A stretch of 64,000 nt of DNA from Metasolibacillus sp. (GCF_025291715.1 NZ_JAMBIZ010000013.1:1-64000); one strand, 5' to 3'. Counted from the stretch's first letter, positions 44,149-53,755 are shown. Numbers and translations: made by a program. Notes: generated by a model from the letters alone, not told the origin.

Positions 44149-44610
44149 CTATTTGATTAACTTCATAAAAAGATATCGCACAAATGGGCCAATAATAAGT
44201 ATTTGCAGTGGCAACGCTATCACAAAGTTTTTCCCGAAAGCAGTTACATATTCCGCTACAAAATAATCAGGCATATGACCTACATGTAGACTCATCGTCA
44301 TGACACCATATAAGGTCATTACAAGTACCATGCCAATTACCATACATATGGAGATGGCTAAAATTTTATATACTTTTTTCGTTGTATGCATCGTTGCTTT
44401 AAAAGCAACTTTTTTCGCAATTGGTCCAACTAAAAACACTTCAAGTATAAAGGCAATCATAAATGTAATAAGAAAATTAATGAGCCCTTCTGTTAATGTA
44501 ATTTCACCTATTAAACCATTTAGATAAAAATTATAGAAGGTCATCACGACGACCATTCCAAAACACATCATTAAACTGAATTGAATACTTTCTTTTCTCG
44601 TTGTTGGCAA
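44149..44610 (-). CDS. DUF2798 membrane protein
   Basis: A 153-residue protein made of two similar halves, each with two helices and a conserved MMCFGMVVVMTFYN / CMVIGMVLVMTLYG stretch, the DUF2798 duplication. The second helix of each ends in P-x-A-K or P-F-V-R. The start is TTG at 44610, with GAGGGG upstream. Function unknown. Confidence 0.83.
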   Translation of the reverse strand: MPTTRKESIQFSLMMCFGMVVVMTFYNFYLNGLIGEITLTEGLINFLITFMIAFILEVFLVGPIAKKVAFKATMHTTKKVYKILAISICMVIGMVLVMTLYGVMTMSLHVGHMPDYFVAEYVTAFGKNFVIALPLQILIIGPFVRYLFMKLIK

Positions 44611-44692
44611 ATAAATTCCCCTCTCTCGTCACTTTACAAATTCTAATTATAGAGAGAGGAAAAATTCTTCATAAGTGAACATTTCGTGAACT

Positions 44693-45481
44693 TTATTGAT
44701 CACTTTCTATTGATTCAAGATAAAATAAACCACCACTTACAGCATCCATTTTAATTTTTGCATTGTAACGCTCTTGCAGTGCCTGCTGTTCAATTTGATA
44801 AACCTCAGGCTTGTCCTCCATATCCCCATAAAAATAATTGAGTACACGTAGCTCACGTTGCCATTTCATTATGGCTTCATCTGCCCATGCATGATTGTCC
44901 TGCAAAATAATTTCTTCCATCGTTCTGTGCAAACGCTGTAATCCTCTAGTTGGTGCAATAATATGCTGCACACAAAAACTATTTTGTGGCTTTGTCATCT
45001 GCAAATTTTTTTGCATAAGTAGCTCATGGAAATTTTGCTTTACGTAGCCTGTCATTAAATTCAAGCCAAATGAATAAAGCATTTCCTTTGTACAATCACA
45101 GCAATAGGACACTTTATAATTCACTGCAAGCCAAGGAGTTAGAAAATTTTGTGCAATGCCCCCTGTCTGCTCATACATTTGGACATATGCCCCTAACTCT
45201 CCTGTCACTTGGCGCAACTGCTGTAACCTTGGTGAACCAAAATGAATAATTTCTCCCTGCCCCTGCATGCTCGTCGTTAAATGTAATCGAGCTGGGTTCG
45301 GCTCACTATTTGTCGCCTCAACATATTGCCAATAAAATGGGCGATTCATTATTTTTTTATCCATCTCGACAGTTAATTGCACTTGCAAGCTATCGTTAAG
45401 CTGTAAAACCTCACAGCCTGTTTCCTGAAAAAAATGCGTTAAAAACTGATTGATTCGCTGCGCATCCATCGTTGGTCTCAT
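44693..45481 (-). CDS. yqhG: YqhG family protein
   Basis: A 262-residue soluble protein of the Bacillales YqhG family, recognised from its partner and from IMNRPFYWQYVEATNSEPNPARLHLTTSM and LHFGSPRLQQ-like segments. Its ATG overlaps the yqhH stop codon by four bases (ATGA), so translation is coupled. In B. subtilis the pair yqhG-yqhH lies beside the gcv operon; here gcvT is absent. Function unknown. Confidence 0.87.
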   Translation of the reverse strand: MRPTMDAQRINQFLTHFFQETGCEVLQLNDSLQVQLTVEMDKKIMNRPFYWQYVEATNSEPNPARLHLTTSMQGQGEIIHFGSPRLQQLRQVTGELGAYVQMYEQTGGIAQNFLTPWLAVNYKVSYCCDCTKEMLYSFGLNLMTGYVKQNFHELLMQKNLQMTKPQNSFCVQHIIAPTRGLQRLHRTMEEIILQDNHAWADEAIMKWQRELRVLNYFYGDMEDKPEVYQIEQQALQERYNAKIKMDAVSGGLFYLESIESDQ

Positions 45482-46962
45482 CCGCTCCTATTCGTTAAAA
45501 TCGCATCCAGCTCCCCGACCACTTGCTCAAATACGTCGATTTTGGCATGAAGCAATGCTAAAATATGCTGCTCAATCGTTTGTTCCACCGCAAAATTATA
45601 AATTTGTACATCCTCCGTCTGCCCTAAGCGGTGCACACGTCCGATGCGCTGCTCAAGCTTCATCGGATTCCATGGTAAATCATAGTTAATGACATGACTA
45701 CAAAACTGTAGGTTAATCCCCTCACCGCCAGCCTCTGTTGCGATTAACACTTGCGCATGCTCCTTAAATAAATGCTTCATATAATCTCGCTTACTTTTTT
45801 TATATTTACCATTAAATAAAACAGAGGTAATACCCATTTCATATAAATAAGCTTGTAAATAGTGCTGTGTCGCACGGTATTCTGTAAAAATGATGACCTT
45901 ATTATTAATTTGTTGAATAAGCTCAGCTGTTTTCTGCGCCTTTGAATTGATTGTTAATTGCTGCAAGCCTTCCATAAGCTCTTCAGGTAGCTGTGGCATT
46001 TTTGACAATGTTTCACAAAGTGCCTCTTTACTGCTGCATAGCTCCTTTTGCAGCGTCAAGCGCGTCATTGGGTTTGGCACGTCTAAGCTGCTTATTTGCT
46101 CATAAATTGCCTGCTCCTCTTGCGAGAAATGAATTGGTACAATTTGCACATGGCGCTTCGTCCATTCAACATTTGTATCCTCTCGGCGATTACGCACCAT
46201 CACTTGATGGACAAGCTCCTGTAAAAATTCTTGATGCTCCAGTGACTGCTTTTTAGCTGAAAAAGCAGCTTGAAAAGCCTCATAGCTCCCTAATTGCCCA
46301 GGCTTTAATAAGGAGATTAAATAAAACAATTCAAAAATATTATTTTGAATCGGTGTTGCTGTTAGCAATAAGCAAAACTTCTTTTTCAAGCTTTGCACAA
46401 ACTCATAAATTTGTGTTTTATGATTTTTTAATTTATGTGCCTCATCAATAATAATCATGTCAAAATTTTGTGCATAAATCCGTTCTTTATGCGGGCTTTT
46501 CTTCGCTGTATCCATGCTCATCACAACAATATTGCACTGCTCAAGCCCATATTTTTTATGATAGGCAACTGCCGGAATATGAAACTTCAATGTCAATTCG
46601 TCAATCCATTGTGTAATGAGTGACGCAGGAGCTAAAATAAGTGCCTTTTGCACAAGACCACGTACCATGTATTCCTTTAAAATTAAGCCTGCTTCAATCG
46701 TTTTCCCTAAGCCTACCTCATCCGCCAAAATTGCCTTACCATGCATTTGCTCAATAACCGTTGTTGCTGCCTCAATTTGATGCTGTAGCGGTGAAAGCAT
46801 CGGCAAATATTTCACACATTGTAAGCCTGAAAAATCAGGTATTAATTGCGCCTTCGTCAGCTCATAATTCATTTGATAAAGCGCCCAGCTTTGCCAAGGC
46901 TGCTCACCATTTAGCCGTTGCATAAAACCTTCCTGCCATTTTGTTGATTGTTCGATTTCCAT
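45478..46962 (-). CDS. yqhH: SNF2-type DEAD/DEAH helicase (YqhH)
   Basis: A 494-residue SNF2/Rad54-like ATPase. Motifs: I (ADEVGLGKTIEAGL), Ia (LAPASLITQW), II (IIDEAHKLKNH), III (LLTATPIQNN), V (TEAGGEGINLQFC) and VI (QRIGRVHRLGQ). It probably moves on double-stranded DNA to displace proteins such as RNA polymerase. No N- or C-terminal extra domain is seen. I start at the ATG at 46962 with GAGGTGG upstream. Confidence 0.92.
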   Translation of the reverse strand: MEIEQSTKWQEGFMQRLNGEQPWQSWALYQMNYELTKAQLIPDFSGLQCVKYLPMLSPLQHQIEAATTVIEQMHGKAILADEVGLGKTIEAGLILKEYMVRGLVQKALILAPASLITQWIDELTLKFHIPAVAYHKKYGLEQCNIVVMSMDTAKKSPHKERIYAQNFDMIIIDEAHKLKNHKTQIYEFVQSLKKKFCLLLTATPIQNNIFELFYLISLLKPGQLGSYEAFQAAFSAKKQSLEHQEFLQELVHQVMVRNRREDTNVEWTKRHVQIVPIHFSQEEQAIYEQISSLDVPNPMTRLTLQKELCSSKEALCETLSKMPQLPEELMEGLQQLTINSKAQKTAELIQQINNKVIIFTEYRATQHYLQAYLYEMGITSVLFNGKYKKSKRDYMKHLFKEHAQVLIATEAGGEGINLQFCSHVINYDLPWNPMKLEQRIGRVHRLGQTEDVQIYNFAVEQTIEQHILALLHAKIDVFEQVVGELDAILTNRSG

Positions 46963-47013
46963 ATGGACCACCTCAGCATTCAATTACTTGTAGGGTGTCC
47001 GAAAAAATAAATT

Positions 47014-47910
47014 TTATCCATGCGTCATCATCGGATTTATAAGCTCGCTAAATTTCCGAGCAGCTCTTGATAAGGGCACTGACTTCAAATGGCAAATACC
47101 AATGCTCCGCTCTGGTAATGGTTGCTGTAATGACAGCTCATATAAAAGCCCTTTTTCTAAATATTCCATCGCAAATTCCTTCGTTACACAGGCAATGCCT
47201 AAATTAATTTGCGCAAATTGCAGCAATAAATCGTGTGAGCCCAGCTCAAATTCAGGTGTTAAATGATAGCCCTGCTCCTTCAAATAGTGCTCCACATAAT
47301 TGCGTGAATTTGCCTTTTTGCCAAGAAAAATTAACGGCATTTTCATTAACAAAGACAATGGAACAGGCTTTTTCGTTAAGTTTTTATATTTTTCTCCACA
47401 AACGAAAATATCATGGATTTTCTTGCATGGCAGCACCTGTAATTGTTCATCTTGAATAGGCAAATTACATACGCCAATATCCGCTTCACCCGTTCTTATG
47501 AAATCTCGAATTTCAGAGGTTGTTCCGTTTAATACCGTAAGACGAACGCCTGGATATTTCAAATGGAACGTTTCTAAATAAGGTAGCAAAAAATAACGCG
47601 AAATTGTATCTCCTACGCCAATACGTAACTGCCCTGTTGTCAAATGCTTAAATTCCATTAGCTTTTCCTCACCCGCATGTAAAATGCCAAGTGCTGATTG
47701 CACATATTCATATAACACTTTCCCCTCATCCGTTAATATCACACCTTTTGGGGTGCGATGAAAAAGGGGTGTTGCAAGCTCTTTTTCTAATTTATGAATT
47801 GCTTGACTTACTGCGGATTGCGTCATGTAGAGCTCTTCTGCCGCTTTAGAAAAACTTTTATTTTGGCTAACAATATTAAAAATACGGTAATAATCTAATT
47901 TTCCAATCAT
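47014..47910 (-). CDS. LysR-family transcription regulator
   Basis: A 298-residue regulator with an N-terminal winged helix (FNIVSQNKSFSKAAEELYMTQSAVSQAIHKLEKELATPLF) and a periplasmic-binding-like effector domain (GQLRIGVGDTISRYFLLPYLETF onwards). It diverges from the F420-ligase-like gene, and the space between has two direct repeats, so it most likely controls that gene. Effector unknown. Confidence 0.92.
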   Translation of the reverse strand: MIGKLDYYRIFNIVSQNKSFSKAAEELYMTQSAVSQAIHKLEKELATPLFHRTPKGVILTDEGKVLYEYVQSALGILHAGEEKLMEFKHLTTGQLRIGVGDTISRYFLLPYLETFHLKYPGVRLTVLNGTTSEIRDFIRTGEADIGVCNLPIQDEQLQVLPCKKIHDIFVCGEKYKNLTKKPVPLSLLMKMPLIFLGKKANSRNYVEHYLKEQGYHLTPEFELGSHDLLLQFAQINLGIACVTKEFAMEYLEKGLLYELSLQQPLPERSIGICHLKSVPLSRAARKFSELINPMMTHG

Positions 47911-47957
47911 ATTAATTCTACTTATACTCCCTATAATTATTATTAATTTTACTTATA
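47911..47957. promoter_or_regulatory. Two 16-base direct repeats, candidate LysR sites
   Basis: ATTAATTCTACTTATA at 47911 and ATTAATTTTACTTATA at 47942 differ by one base and are 31 bases apart (about three helical turns), immediately before the LysR start codon. Confidence 0.5.
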
Positions 47958-48026
47958 ACATATCATTGTTGTATAGTAAACTTTGGATAAAAAAGATAAT
48001 TGGATGAAAACGTTAGGAGAGATACT

Positions 48027-49217
48027 ATGGAACGTGTAGTTGGAACAGTTGTACGAGGACTTCGTGGTCCTATTATTAATGAAGGTGACGATATTGAACA
48101 AATCGTTGTTGATACAGTATTAAATGCAGCAAAAGTAGAAGGCTACTCAATTGAAGATCGTGATATTGTGACAGTAACAGAATCTGTTGTTGCACGTGCA
48201 CAAGGAAATTACGCAGGCGTTGAGCATATCGCGAAGGATGTTGCGGCTAAATTTGGTGATGATACAATCGGTGTTATTTTCCCTATCCTATCTCGTAACC
48301 GCTTTGCCAACTGCTTACGCGGCATTGCAAAAGGTGCGAAAAAAATCGTGCTTATGCTAAGCTATCCATCTGATGAAGTAGGTAACCATTTAGTCGATAT
48401 CGATGAGTTGGATGTGAAAGGTGTCAATCCTTGGACAGATACGTTATCAGAGGCTGAATTCCGTGAGCATTTCGGCTTTAAAAAGCATACGTTTACAGGG
48501 GTAGACTATATCGAGTATTACAAACAATTAATTGAGGCAGAGGGCGCAGCATGTGAAGTCATCTTTTCAAACAATCCAAAAACAATTTTAGATTATACGA
48601 AAAGCGTTTTAGCATGTGATATTCATACACGTTTCCGTACAAAGCGTACATTAGTAAATAACGGTGCTGAAAAGGTCTTTACTTTAGATAATATTTTATC
48701 GGAATCCATTGATGGCTCTGGCTTCAATCCAGAATATGGCTTGCTTGGCTCGAATAAAGCGACAGAAGATACTGTTAAGCTATTCCCACATAATTGCCAG
48801 CCAATCGTTGATGGTATTCAAGCGAAAATTAAAGAAGCAACAGGTAAAATAGTTGAAGTGATGGTCTATGGTGATGGCGCATTTAAAGATCCTGTAGGGA
48901 AGATTTGGGAGCTTGCTGACCCAGTTGTATCACCTGCATATACAAAAGGTCTTGAAGGCACGCCAAATGAAGTGAAATTAAAATATTTAGCTGACAATGA
49001 CTTTGCTGATTTACGAGGCGAGGAATTAAAAGCAGCGATTTCTGAATATATTACAAATAAAGGTGAAGATTTAACAGGTCAAATGGCTGCACAAGGTACA
49101 ACACCACGTAAGCTAACAGACTTAATCGGCTCGCTGTCAGATTTAACCTCTGGCTCTGGCGACAAAGGAACACCACTGATTTATATTCAAGGCTATTTCG
49201 ATAACTATACAAAATAA
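48027..49217 (+). CDS. Coenzyme F420-0:gamma-glutamyl ligase-like protein (orphan)
   Basis: A 396-residue protein of the family annotated as F420-0:L-glutamate ligase (CofE-like): VRGLRGPIINEGDDIEQIVVDTVLNAA, DIVTVTESVVARAQGNY and the VYGDGAFKDPVGKIWELADPVV segment are the recognisable parts. The family joins glutamate to a cofactor using GTP, but Bacillales are not known to make F420 and no other F420 gene is here, so a different amidoligase reaction is likely. The start at 48027 follows TTAGGAGA; the TTG at 48000 is less likely. Confidence 0.85.
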   Translation: MERVVGTVVRGLRGPIINEGDDIEQIVVDTVLNAAKVEGYSIEDRDIVTVTESVVARAQGNYAGVEHIAKDVAAKFGDDTIGVIFPILSRNRFANCLRGIAKGAKKIVLMLSYPSDEVGNHLVDIDELDVKGVNPWTDTLSEAEFREHFGFKKHTFTGVDYIEYYKQLIEAEGAACEVIFSNNPKTILDYTKSVLACDIHTRFRTKRTLVNNGAEKVFTLDNILSESIDGSGFNPEYGLLGSNKATEDTVKLFPHNCQPIVDGIQAKIKEATGKIVEVMVYGDGAFKDPVGKIWELADPVVSPAYTKGLEGTPNEVKLKYLADNDFADLRGEELKAAISEYITNKGEDLTGQMAAQGTTPRKLTDLIGSLSDLTSGSGDKGTPLIYIQGYFDNYTK

Positions 49218-49227
49218 TAAGACTGGG

Positions 49228-49252
49228 CGTCGGGGAAACGATTTCCCCGACG
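49228..49252. terminator. Terminator between convergent genes
   Basis: CGTCGGGGAAA and TTTCCCCGACG pair perfectly around three bases. Confidence 0.78.
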
Positions 49253-49259
49253 TCTGTGT

Positions 49260-49673
49260 TTATGCCTCGTAATTAAACTGCCATTCCACACCAAATTTAT
49301 CTGTTAAGCCACCATAGCATTTGCTCCAAAACGTTTCTTGTAGCTCCATATGCACCTTGCCATCATGCTTTAATACATCAAAGGCATGACGCAGCTTTGC
49401 TTCATCGTTTGTGACAACAGCTAATGTCACATTGTTCCCTACTGTATATGGGTGTCCAGGGAATGTATCAGAAAACATTAAATCTGCCCCCATCGCTGAC
49501 ATACGAGCATGCATAATTAAATCTTTTGCTTCCTCTGGAATTGGGTGCTCATCGTTCGCATGCCCTTCTCCAAATGTCATCATTTGCGTTGTATCAGTTT
49601 GAAATGCTTCCTTATAAAGCTCAATCGCCTCACGTGTTTGTCCATCAAAAATTAAATATACGTTAATTGCCAT
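49260..49673 (-). CDS. PhnB/YjdN-like VOC protein
   Basis: A 137-residue protein of the PhnB subgroup of the VOC fold: INVYLIFDGQTREAIELYKEAF, IMHARMSAMGADLMFSDTFPG and a tail WSKCYGGLTDKFGVEWQFNY. Despite the old name the group is not proven to bind phosphonates. I start at the ATG at 49673 with GGAG ten bases before; the longer frame to 49748 has 25 extra residues without a ribosome site. Confidence 0.88.
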   Translation of the reverse strand: MAINVYLIFDGQTREAIELYKEAFQTDTTQMMTFGEGHANDEHPIPEEAKDLIMHARMSAMGADLMFSDTFPGHPYTVGNNVTLAVVTNDEAKLRHAFDVLKHDGKVHMELQETFWSKCYGGLTDKFGVEWQFNYEA

Positions 49674-49759
49674 CTTATCCACTCTCCATCTCAATTTAGT
49701 AGTAGCTTGTACAATATTACGTTTTTTATTATACACCAAAAAGAACAAATGTTCTACAT

Positions 49760-50296
49760 TTATTTTACGATGGTGCTAATCGCTTTAAAAGCGTCACCTT
49801 TTGCGACTTGCTGCATTTCAAATAAAGCCATTTCTACGCTCGTTTGTTTAGCGCCTAGCTGTAGCATTTTACCAATACCGAGCTGGCGATTTTCTGCCGT
49901 ACGTGAGGATACACAGTCCACTAAAACCTCGACTTCATAGCCGTTTGCAAGTAAATGTGCTGCCGTTTGATAGACACAAATATGCGCTTCAATACCTGCA
50001 AGCAATATTTTTTTGCGACCTGTTGCTTCAAGCTTTACACGAAATTCCTCTGTATCATAGGCGCTAAATGTAATTTTTTCAATTGGCTGTCCGTTAATTT
50101 CAGCAGCAATTTCAGGTGTTGTGGGACCTAAGCCTTTCGGATATTGCTCTAGCCATAAAATTGGCAGCTCCAATACATTTGCACCCTTTACTACTTTTAC
50201 AATATTGTGAATGACATTTTCGCTATTTTCTACGATTTGTGCAAGCTTACCTTGTATATCAATTAAAACAAGTACTGCTTCTTCTTTTTGCAACAT
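49760..50296 (-). CDS. Isochorismatase-like cysteine hydrolase
   Basis: A 178-residue hydrolase: VLVLIDIQGKLA holds the catalytic Asp, the mid part a Lys, and GIEAHICVYQTA the catalytic Cys (near residue 107), with the cis-peptide Ile-Glu before it. Relatives act on nicotinamide, isochorismate or carbamoyl compounds; YcaC-like is the nearest in style. AAGGGG precedes the ATG. Confidence 0.9.
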   Translation of the reverse strand: MLQKEEAVLVLIDIQGKLAQIVENSENVIHNIVKVVKGANVLELPILWLEQYPKGLGPTTPEIAAEINGQPIEKITFSAYDTEEFRVKLEATGRKKILLAGIEAHICVYQTAAHLLANGYEVEVLVDCVSSRTAENRQLGIGKMLQLGAKQTSVEMALFEMQQVAKGDAFKAISTIVK

Positions 50297-50357
50297 GGAT
50301 GATTCCCCCTTTTCTCCTTATTATAAAACCTGCCTATATGTTTTACAATTTACAGCA

Positions 50358-50386
50358 TTGAACAGGCTCTCTATTTTATGTATAGT
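50358..50386 (+). promoter_or_regulatory. Sigma-A promoter of the 50.4 kb membrane protein
   Basis: TTGAAC, 17 bases, TATAGT, about 24 bases before the ATG at 50410. Confidence 0.65.
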
Positions 50387-50409
50387 TGTATGGCGAGGAG
50401 GTTTTTTAA

Positions 50410-50892
50410 ATGTTAAGAAAAAGCTGGCTTATTAGCATCGCCATTTCTTTATTTGGCGTGATGATTATTGAATATTTTTTCACATTTCAACTGGATGATA
50501 CAGTGAAACATGGCAATTTAGGTATTGTAGGGCTTGCACTTATCACCCCTTTTATTTTATTAAGCTTATTTGTGACGTTTCGTTTTTTTATGGAGCTGTC
50601 GCGAGGCTCAAAAGACTCAATATTACGCAATATTTTAGTCATCGCAGGTATTGGATTGATTATTGCTACAGGCTATTATGCAGTACAGTACAAAAATGAT
50701 GTGTATGCCTCACTTGGTGGCACAACATATGACCCACAATCTCAAATCTACGGTCTTCCTGTTTTAAATGAATATACGAATCGAGTGTTTATTAATTACT
50801 ATACATTTTTATTTATCCATACGATCAGTGCAGTGCTTGGAGCTATTTATGGGGTTGTGAAGCCAAAAAAAGCGGATGAGGAGATTGAGTAG
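50410..50892 (+). CDS. Four-helix membrane protein of unknown function
   Basis: A 160-residue protein with hydrophobic helices near 5-25, 38-60, 72-92 and 128-150, and an external loop DVYASLGGTTYDPQSQIYGLPVL between the third and fourth. GAGGAGG lies eight bases before the ATG. It may be cotranscribed with the following VOC gene (31 bases away). I do not assign a family with certainty. Confidence 0.75.
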   Translation: MLRKSWLISIAISLFGVMIIEYFFTFQLDDTVKHGNLGIVGLALITPFILLSLFVTFRFFMELSRGSKDSILRNILVIAGIGLIIATGYYAVQYKNDVYASLGGTTYDPQSQIYGLPVLNEYTNRVFINYYTFLFIHTISAVLGAIYGVVKPKKADEEIE

Positions 50893-50923
50893 TTTTTAAC
50901 TTACAGTAAAGGAGTGTATAACA

Positions 50924-51289
50924 ATGATTCAAAAAGTAGGACAAATTGGGGTAACCGTTAAAGATTTAGGTCGCGCATTGGTTTTTTATAAAGAGCAATT
51001 AGGGCTCACTCTTCTATTTAACACAGATACAATGGCTTTTTTTGAATGTAATGGACTGCGACTTCTGCTATCACTTCCTGAAAAAGAGGAGTTCGCTTCC
51101 TCAAGCTCTGTTATTTATTTTCAAGTAAATGACATTAAAAGCATTTATGAAAACTTAGTAGATAAAGGTGTGATCTTTATAGATGCACCTCATATGGTAG
51201 CGAAAATGGGACAGGTGGAAACATGGATGGTGTTTTTTAAGGATACAGAAGGTAATACCCATGCATTGATGAGTGAAGTGCAAATTTAA
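50924..51289 (+). CDS. VOC/glyoxalase-fold protein
   Basis: A 121-residue protein: KVGQIGVTVKDLGRALVFYKEQLGLTLLF start, FFECNGLRLLLS strand and the C-terminal MVFFKDTEGNTHALMSEV. A His in the first strand is absent (Gly-Val-Thr), so the usual metal site is at least altered. AAAGGAG precedes the ATG. Reaction unknown. Confidence 0.85.
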   Translation: MIQKVGQIGVTVKDLGRALVFYKEQLGLTLLFNTDTMAFFECNGLRLLLSLPEKEEFASSSSVIYFQVNDIKSIYENLVDKGVIFIDAPHMVAKMGQVETWMVFFKDTEGNTHALMSEVQI

Positions 51290-51294
51290 AAATG

Positions 51295-51323
51295 AAAGGA
51301 GACCGCCGCAACGGTCTCCTTTT
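51295..51323. terminator. Terminator between the VOC gene and pheT
   Basis: AAAGGAGACCG and CGGTCTCCTTT pair perfectly around six bases; works for both directions. Confidence 0.85.
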
Positions 51324-51334
51324 GTTATTGGTTA

Positions 51335-53743
51335 TTAACGTACTTCTGCGCCAGCTGCTGCAAGTGCTTTTAATACTTTGTTATGCGCTGCGACAACTTC
51401 TTCGTCTGTTAATGTGCGCTCTGCATCGAAGTATGTTAATGAAAAGGCAACGGATTTTTTATCTGCTGCTACTTTTTCACCTTGGTATACATCAAACACT
51501 TTAACATTTTTCAATAGCTTCGTACCTGCCGCACGAATAATCGCTTCGATTTCGCCTGCCGCTGTTGCGCGGTCTAGCTCTAATGCAATATCACGCGTAA
51601 TGCTTGGGAAGCGTGGAACAGGGCTATAAACAAGTCCTTCTACTTGTGCATTTAAAATAGCGGCTAGCTTCATTTCCACTACATAAGTTTCTTTTAAATC
51701 GCTCTTTTTCTGCTCAGCAGGATGTAATTGACCGATTACCCCAATTACTTCGTCATTTAATAAAATATGTGCTGTACGTCCTGGGTGTAAGCCATCCACT
51801 ACTGCTTTTTCATAGCTGACTGCTGTTGTTAAGCCAAGCTTTGCAAATAATGCTTCCACAATGCCTTTTGCTACAAAGAAATCGACCGTTTTTTTCTCAC
51901 CTTGCCATGTATTATCTGTCCAACGACCTGTTAATGCAACAGCTAGATGCTCTTCTTCATGTGGTAATTCTTCTGCTGTTTTCCCAAGGAAGACAGAGCC
52001 AATTTCATACAATGCTACGTCGTTTACTTGACGTGCCACGTTATGGCTAACCGCCTCGATTAAATGTGGTAGTAAGCTTTGGCGCAGTGTAGAATGCTCT
52101 TCACTCATTGGCATTAATAATTTCGTTGTTTCCTCTTTTTGTAATGCAAATTTTTGTGCATCCTCAGCAGATGTTAATGAGTAAGTCACCGCTTGGTATA
52201 AGCCTGCCCCCTCCATCACATTACGCACAACACGGCGCTTCGCTTGATATGGTGTTAAGCCACCTACTTGCTCACCTGATGCTGGCAATGTCATCGGAAT
52301 TTCATCATAGCCATACAGGCGTGCAATTTCTTCCACGATATCCTCTTCAATTGTAATATCGCCACGGCGTGTTGGTACATCAACAATTAAGACACCGTTC
52401 GCTGCTTCTACACCGAATTGTAGGCGATTTAAAATCGAAATCATGTCCTCTAATGAAATTTTCATACCAAGGCGTGCATTAATGAAATCTGGTGATACGA
52501 TAACTTGCTTTGGTGTTTTATCCAGTTCATCAACTAGCACCGTTCCTTCTAATACCTCGCCGCCTGCCAGTTCAGCTAATAGCTGTGCTGCACGCTCTGC
52601 TGCAAGCAATACGCGATTCGGGTCTACTCCCTTTTCGAAGCGTGCTGAAGAGTCTGAGCGTAAGCCTAAATCCTTCGATGTACGGCGCACAGATGAGCCT
52701 GCGAAATAAGCAGATTCAATGACAACAGTTGTTGTCGCATCAGAAACCTCTGATTTCGCACCACCCATGACACCCGCAACTGCCTCTGCTACTTCACCAT
52801 TTGTAATTAAATAGTTATGCGGCTGTAATGTGCGTTCAATATCATCTAATGTCGTCATTTTTTCGCCTGCCTGCGCTGGGCGTGTGACGATTTTCCCTGT
52901 ACGTAATTGATCGTAGTCGAAGGCATGCAATGGCTGACCGTATTCTAATAAAATATAGTTCGTAATATCAACTACATTGTTATGTGGACGAATGCCACCA
53001 GCCATTAAATAATGCTGTAGCCATAATGGTGATTCAGCCACTTGAATATTTTTAACAACTTTCGCAGCATACAATGGGTTCACTGTCGTATCTTGTACTT
53101 CAAGCTGCAAGACATCTGCTGCTTTTTCATTTGATGTTGCGTATTTGATTTCAGGTAGTTTTACATCCGTGTCTAAAATTGCTGCAACTTCGTAAGCAAC
53201 GCCTAGTATTGACATGGCATCAGAGCGGTTTGCTGTTAAACCTAGCTCTAACACTGTGTCGCGTAAGCCTAATAGCTCAAGTGCATCTGTGCCTGGCACG
53301 CTATCCTCTGGTAGCACATAAATCCCTTCGGCATAGGCTTTTGGTACAAGGCGACCTTCAATGCCTAATTCTTGTAATGAGCAAATCATTCCATTTGACT
53401 CTTGACCACGTAGCTTCGCCTTTTTAATTTTAATGCCGCCTGGTAAATGGGCGCCTGGACGAGCGACAATCACCTTTTGTCCTGCATCAACATTTGGTGC
53501 ACCACAAATAATTTGCTGTAAGCTTTCTTCACCAACATCAACTTGACAAATATTTAATTTATCTGCTTCAGGGTGCTTTTCTTTTGAAACAACATGCCCA
53601 ACAACGACATTTGTCATGCCCTGTGAGCGGTCAATCACAGCGTCCACTTCAATACCTGAACGCGTAATTTTTTCTGCTAATTCAGCTGGTGCTAAGTTTG
53701 AGAAATCAACATATTGGCTAAGCCATTTCAATGATACTAACAT
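51335..53743 (-). CDS. pheT: Phenylalanyl-tRNA synthetase beta subunit
   Basis: An 802-residue subunit. In order: tRNA-binding OB domain (about 40-150), B3/B4 editing domain (GLTANRSDAMSILGVAYEV onward), B5 domain (SPDFINARLGMKIS), a catalytic-like core and the C-terminal anticodon-binding FDX-ACB domain (PRFPSITRDIALELDRATAAGEI). Works only with PheS as an alpha2-beta2 enzyme. Starts 12 bases after pheS. Confidence 0.98.
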   Translation of the reverse strand: MLVSLKWLSQYVDFSNLAPAELAEKITRSGIEVDAVIDRSQGMTNVVVGHVVSKEKHPEADKLNICQVDVGEESLQQIICGAPNVDAGQKVIVARPGAHLPGGIKIKKAKLRGQESNGMICSLQELGIEGRLVPKAYAEGIYVLPEDSVPGTDALELLGLRDTVLELGLTANRSDAMSILGVAYEVAAILDTDVKLPEIKYATSNEKAADVLQLEVQDTTVNPLYAAKVVKNIQVAESPLWLQHYLMAGGIRPHNNVVDITNYILLEYGQPLHAFDYDQLRTGKIVTRPAQAGEKMTTLDDIERTLQPHNYLITNGEVAEAVAGVMGGAKSEVSDATTTVVIESAYFAGSSVRRTSKDLGLRSDSSARFEKGVDPNRVLLAAERAAQLLAELAGGEVLEGTVLVDELDKTPKQVIVSPDFINARLGMKISLEDMISILNRLQFGVEAANGVLIVDVPTRRGDITIEEDIVEEIARLYGYDEIPMTLPASGEQVGGLTPYQAKRRVVRNVMEGAGLYQAVTYSLTSAEDAQKFALQKEETTKLLMPMSEEHSTLRQSLLPHLIEAVSHNVARQVNDVALYEIGSVFLGKTAEELPHEEEHLAVALTGRWTDNTWQGEKKTVDFFVAKGIVEALFAKLGLTTAVSYEKAVVDGLHPGRTAHILLNDEVIGVIGQLHPAEQKKSDLKETYVVEMKLAAILNAQVEGLVYSPVPRFPSITRDIALELDRATAAGEIEAIIRAAGTKLLKNVKVFDVYQGEKVAADKKSVAFSLTYFDAERTLTDEEVVAAHNKVLKALAAAGAEVR

Positions 53744-53755
53744 CGTTCTTCCACC

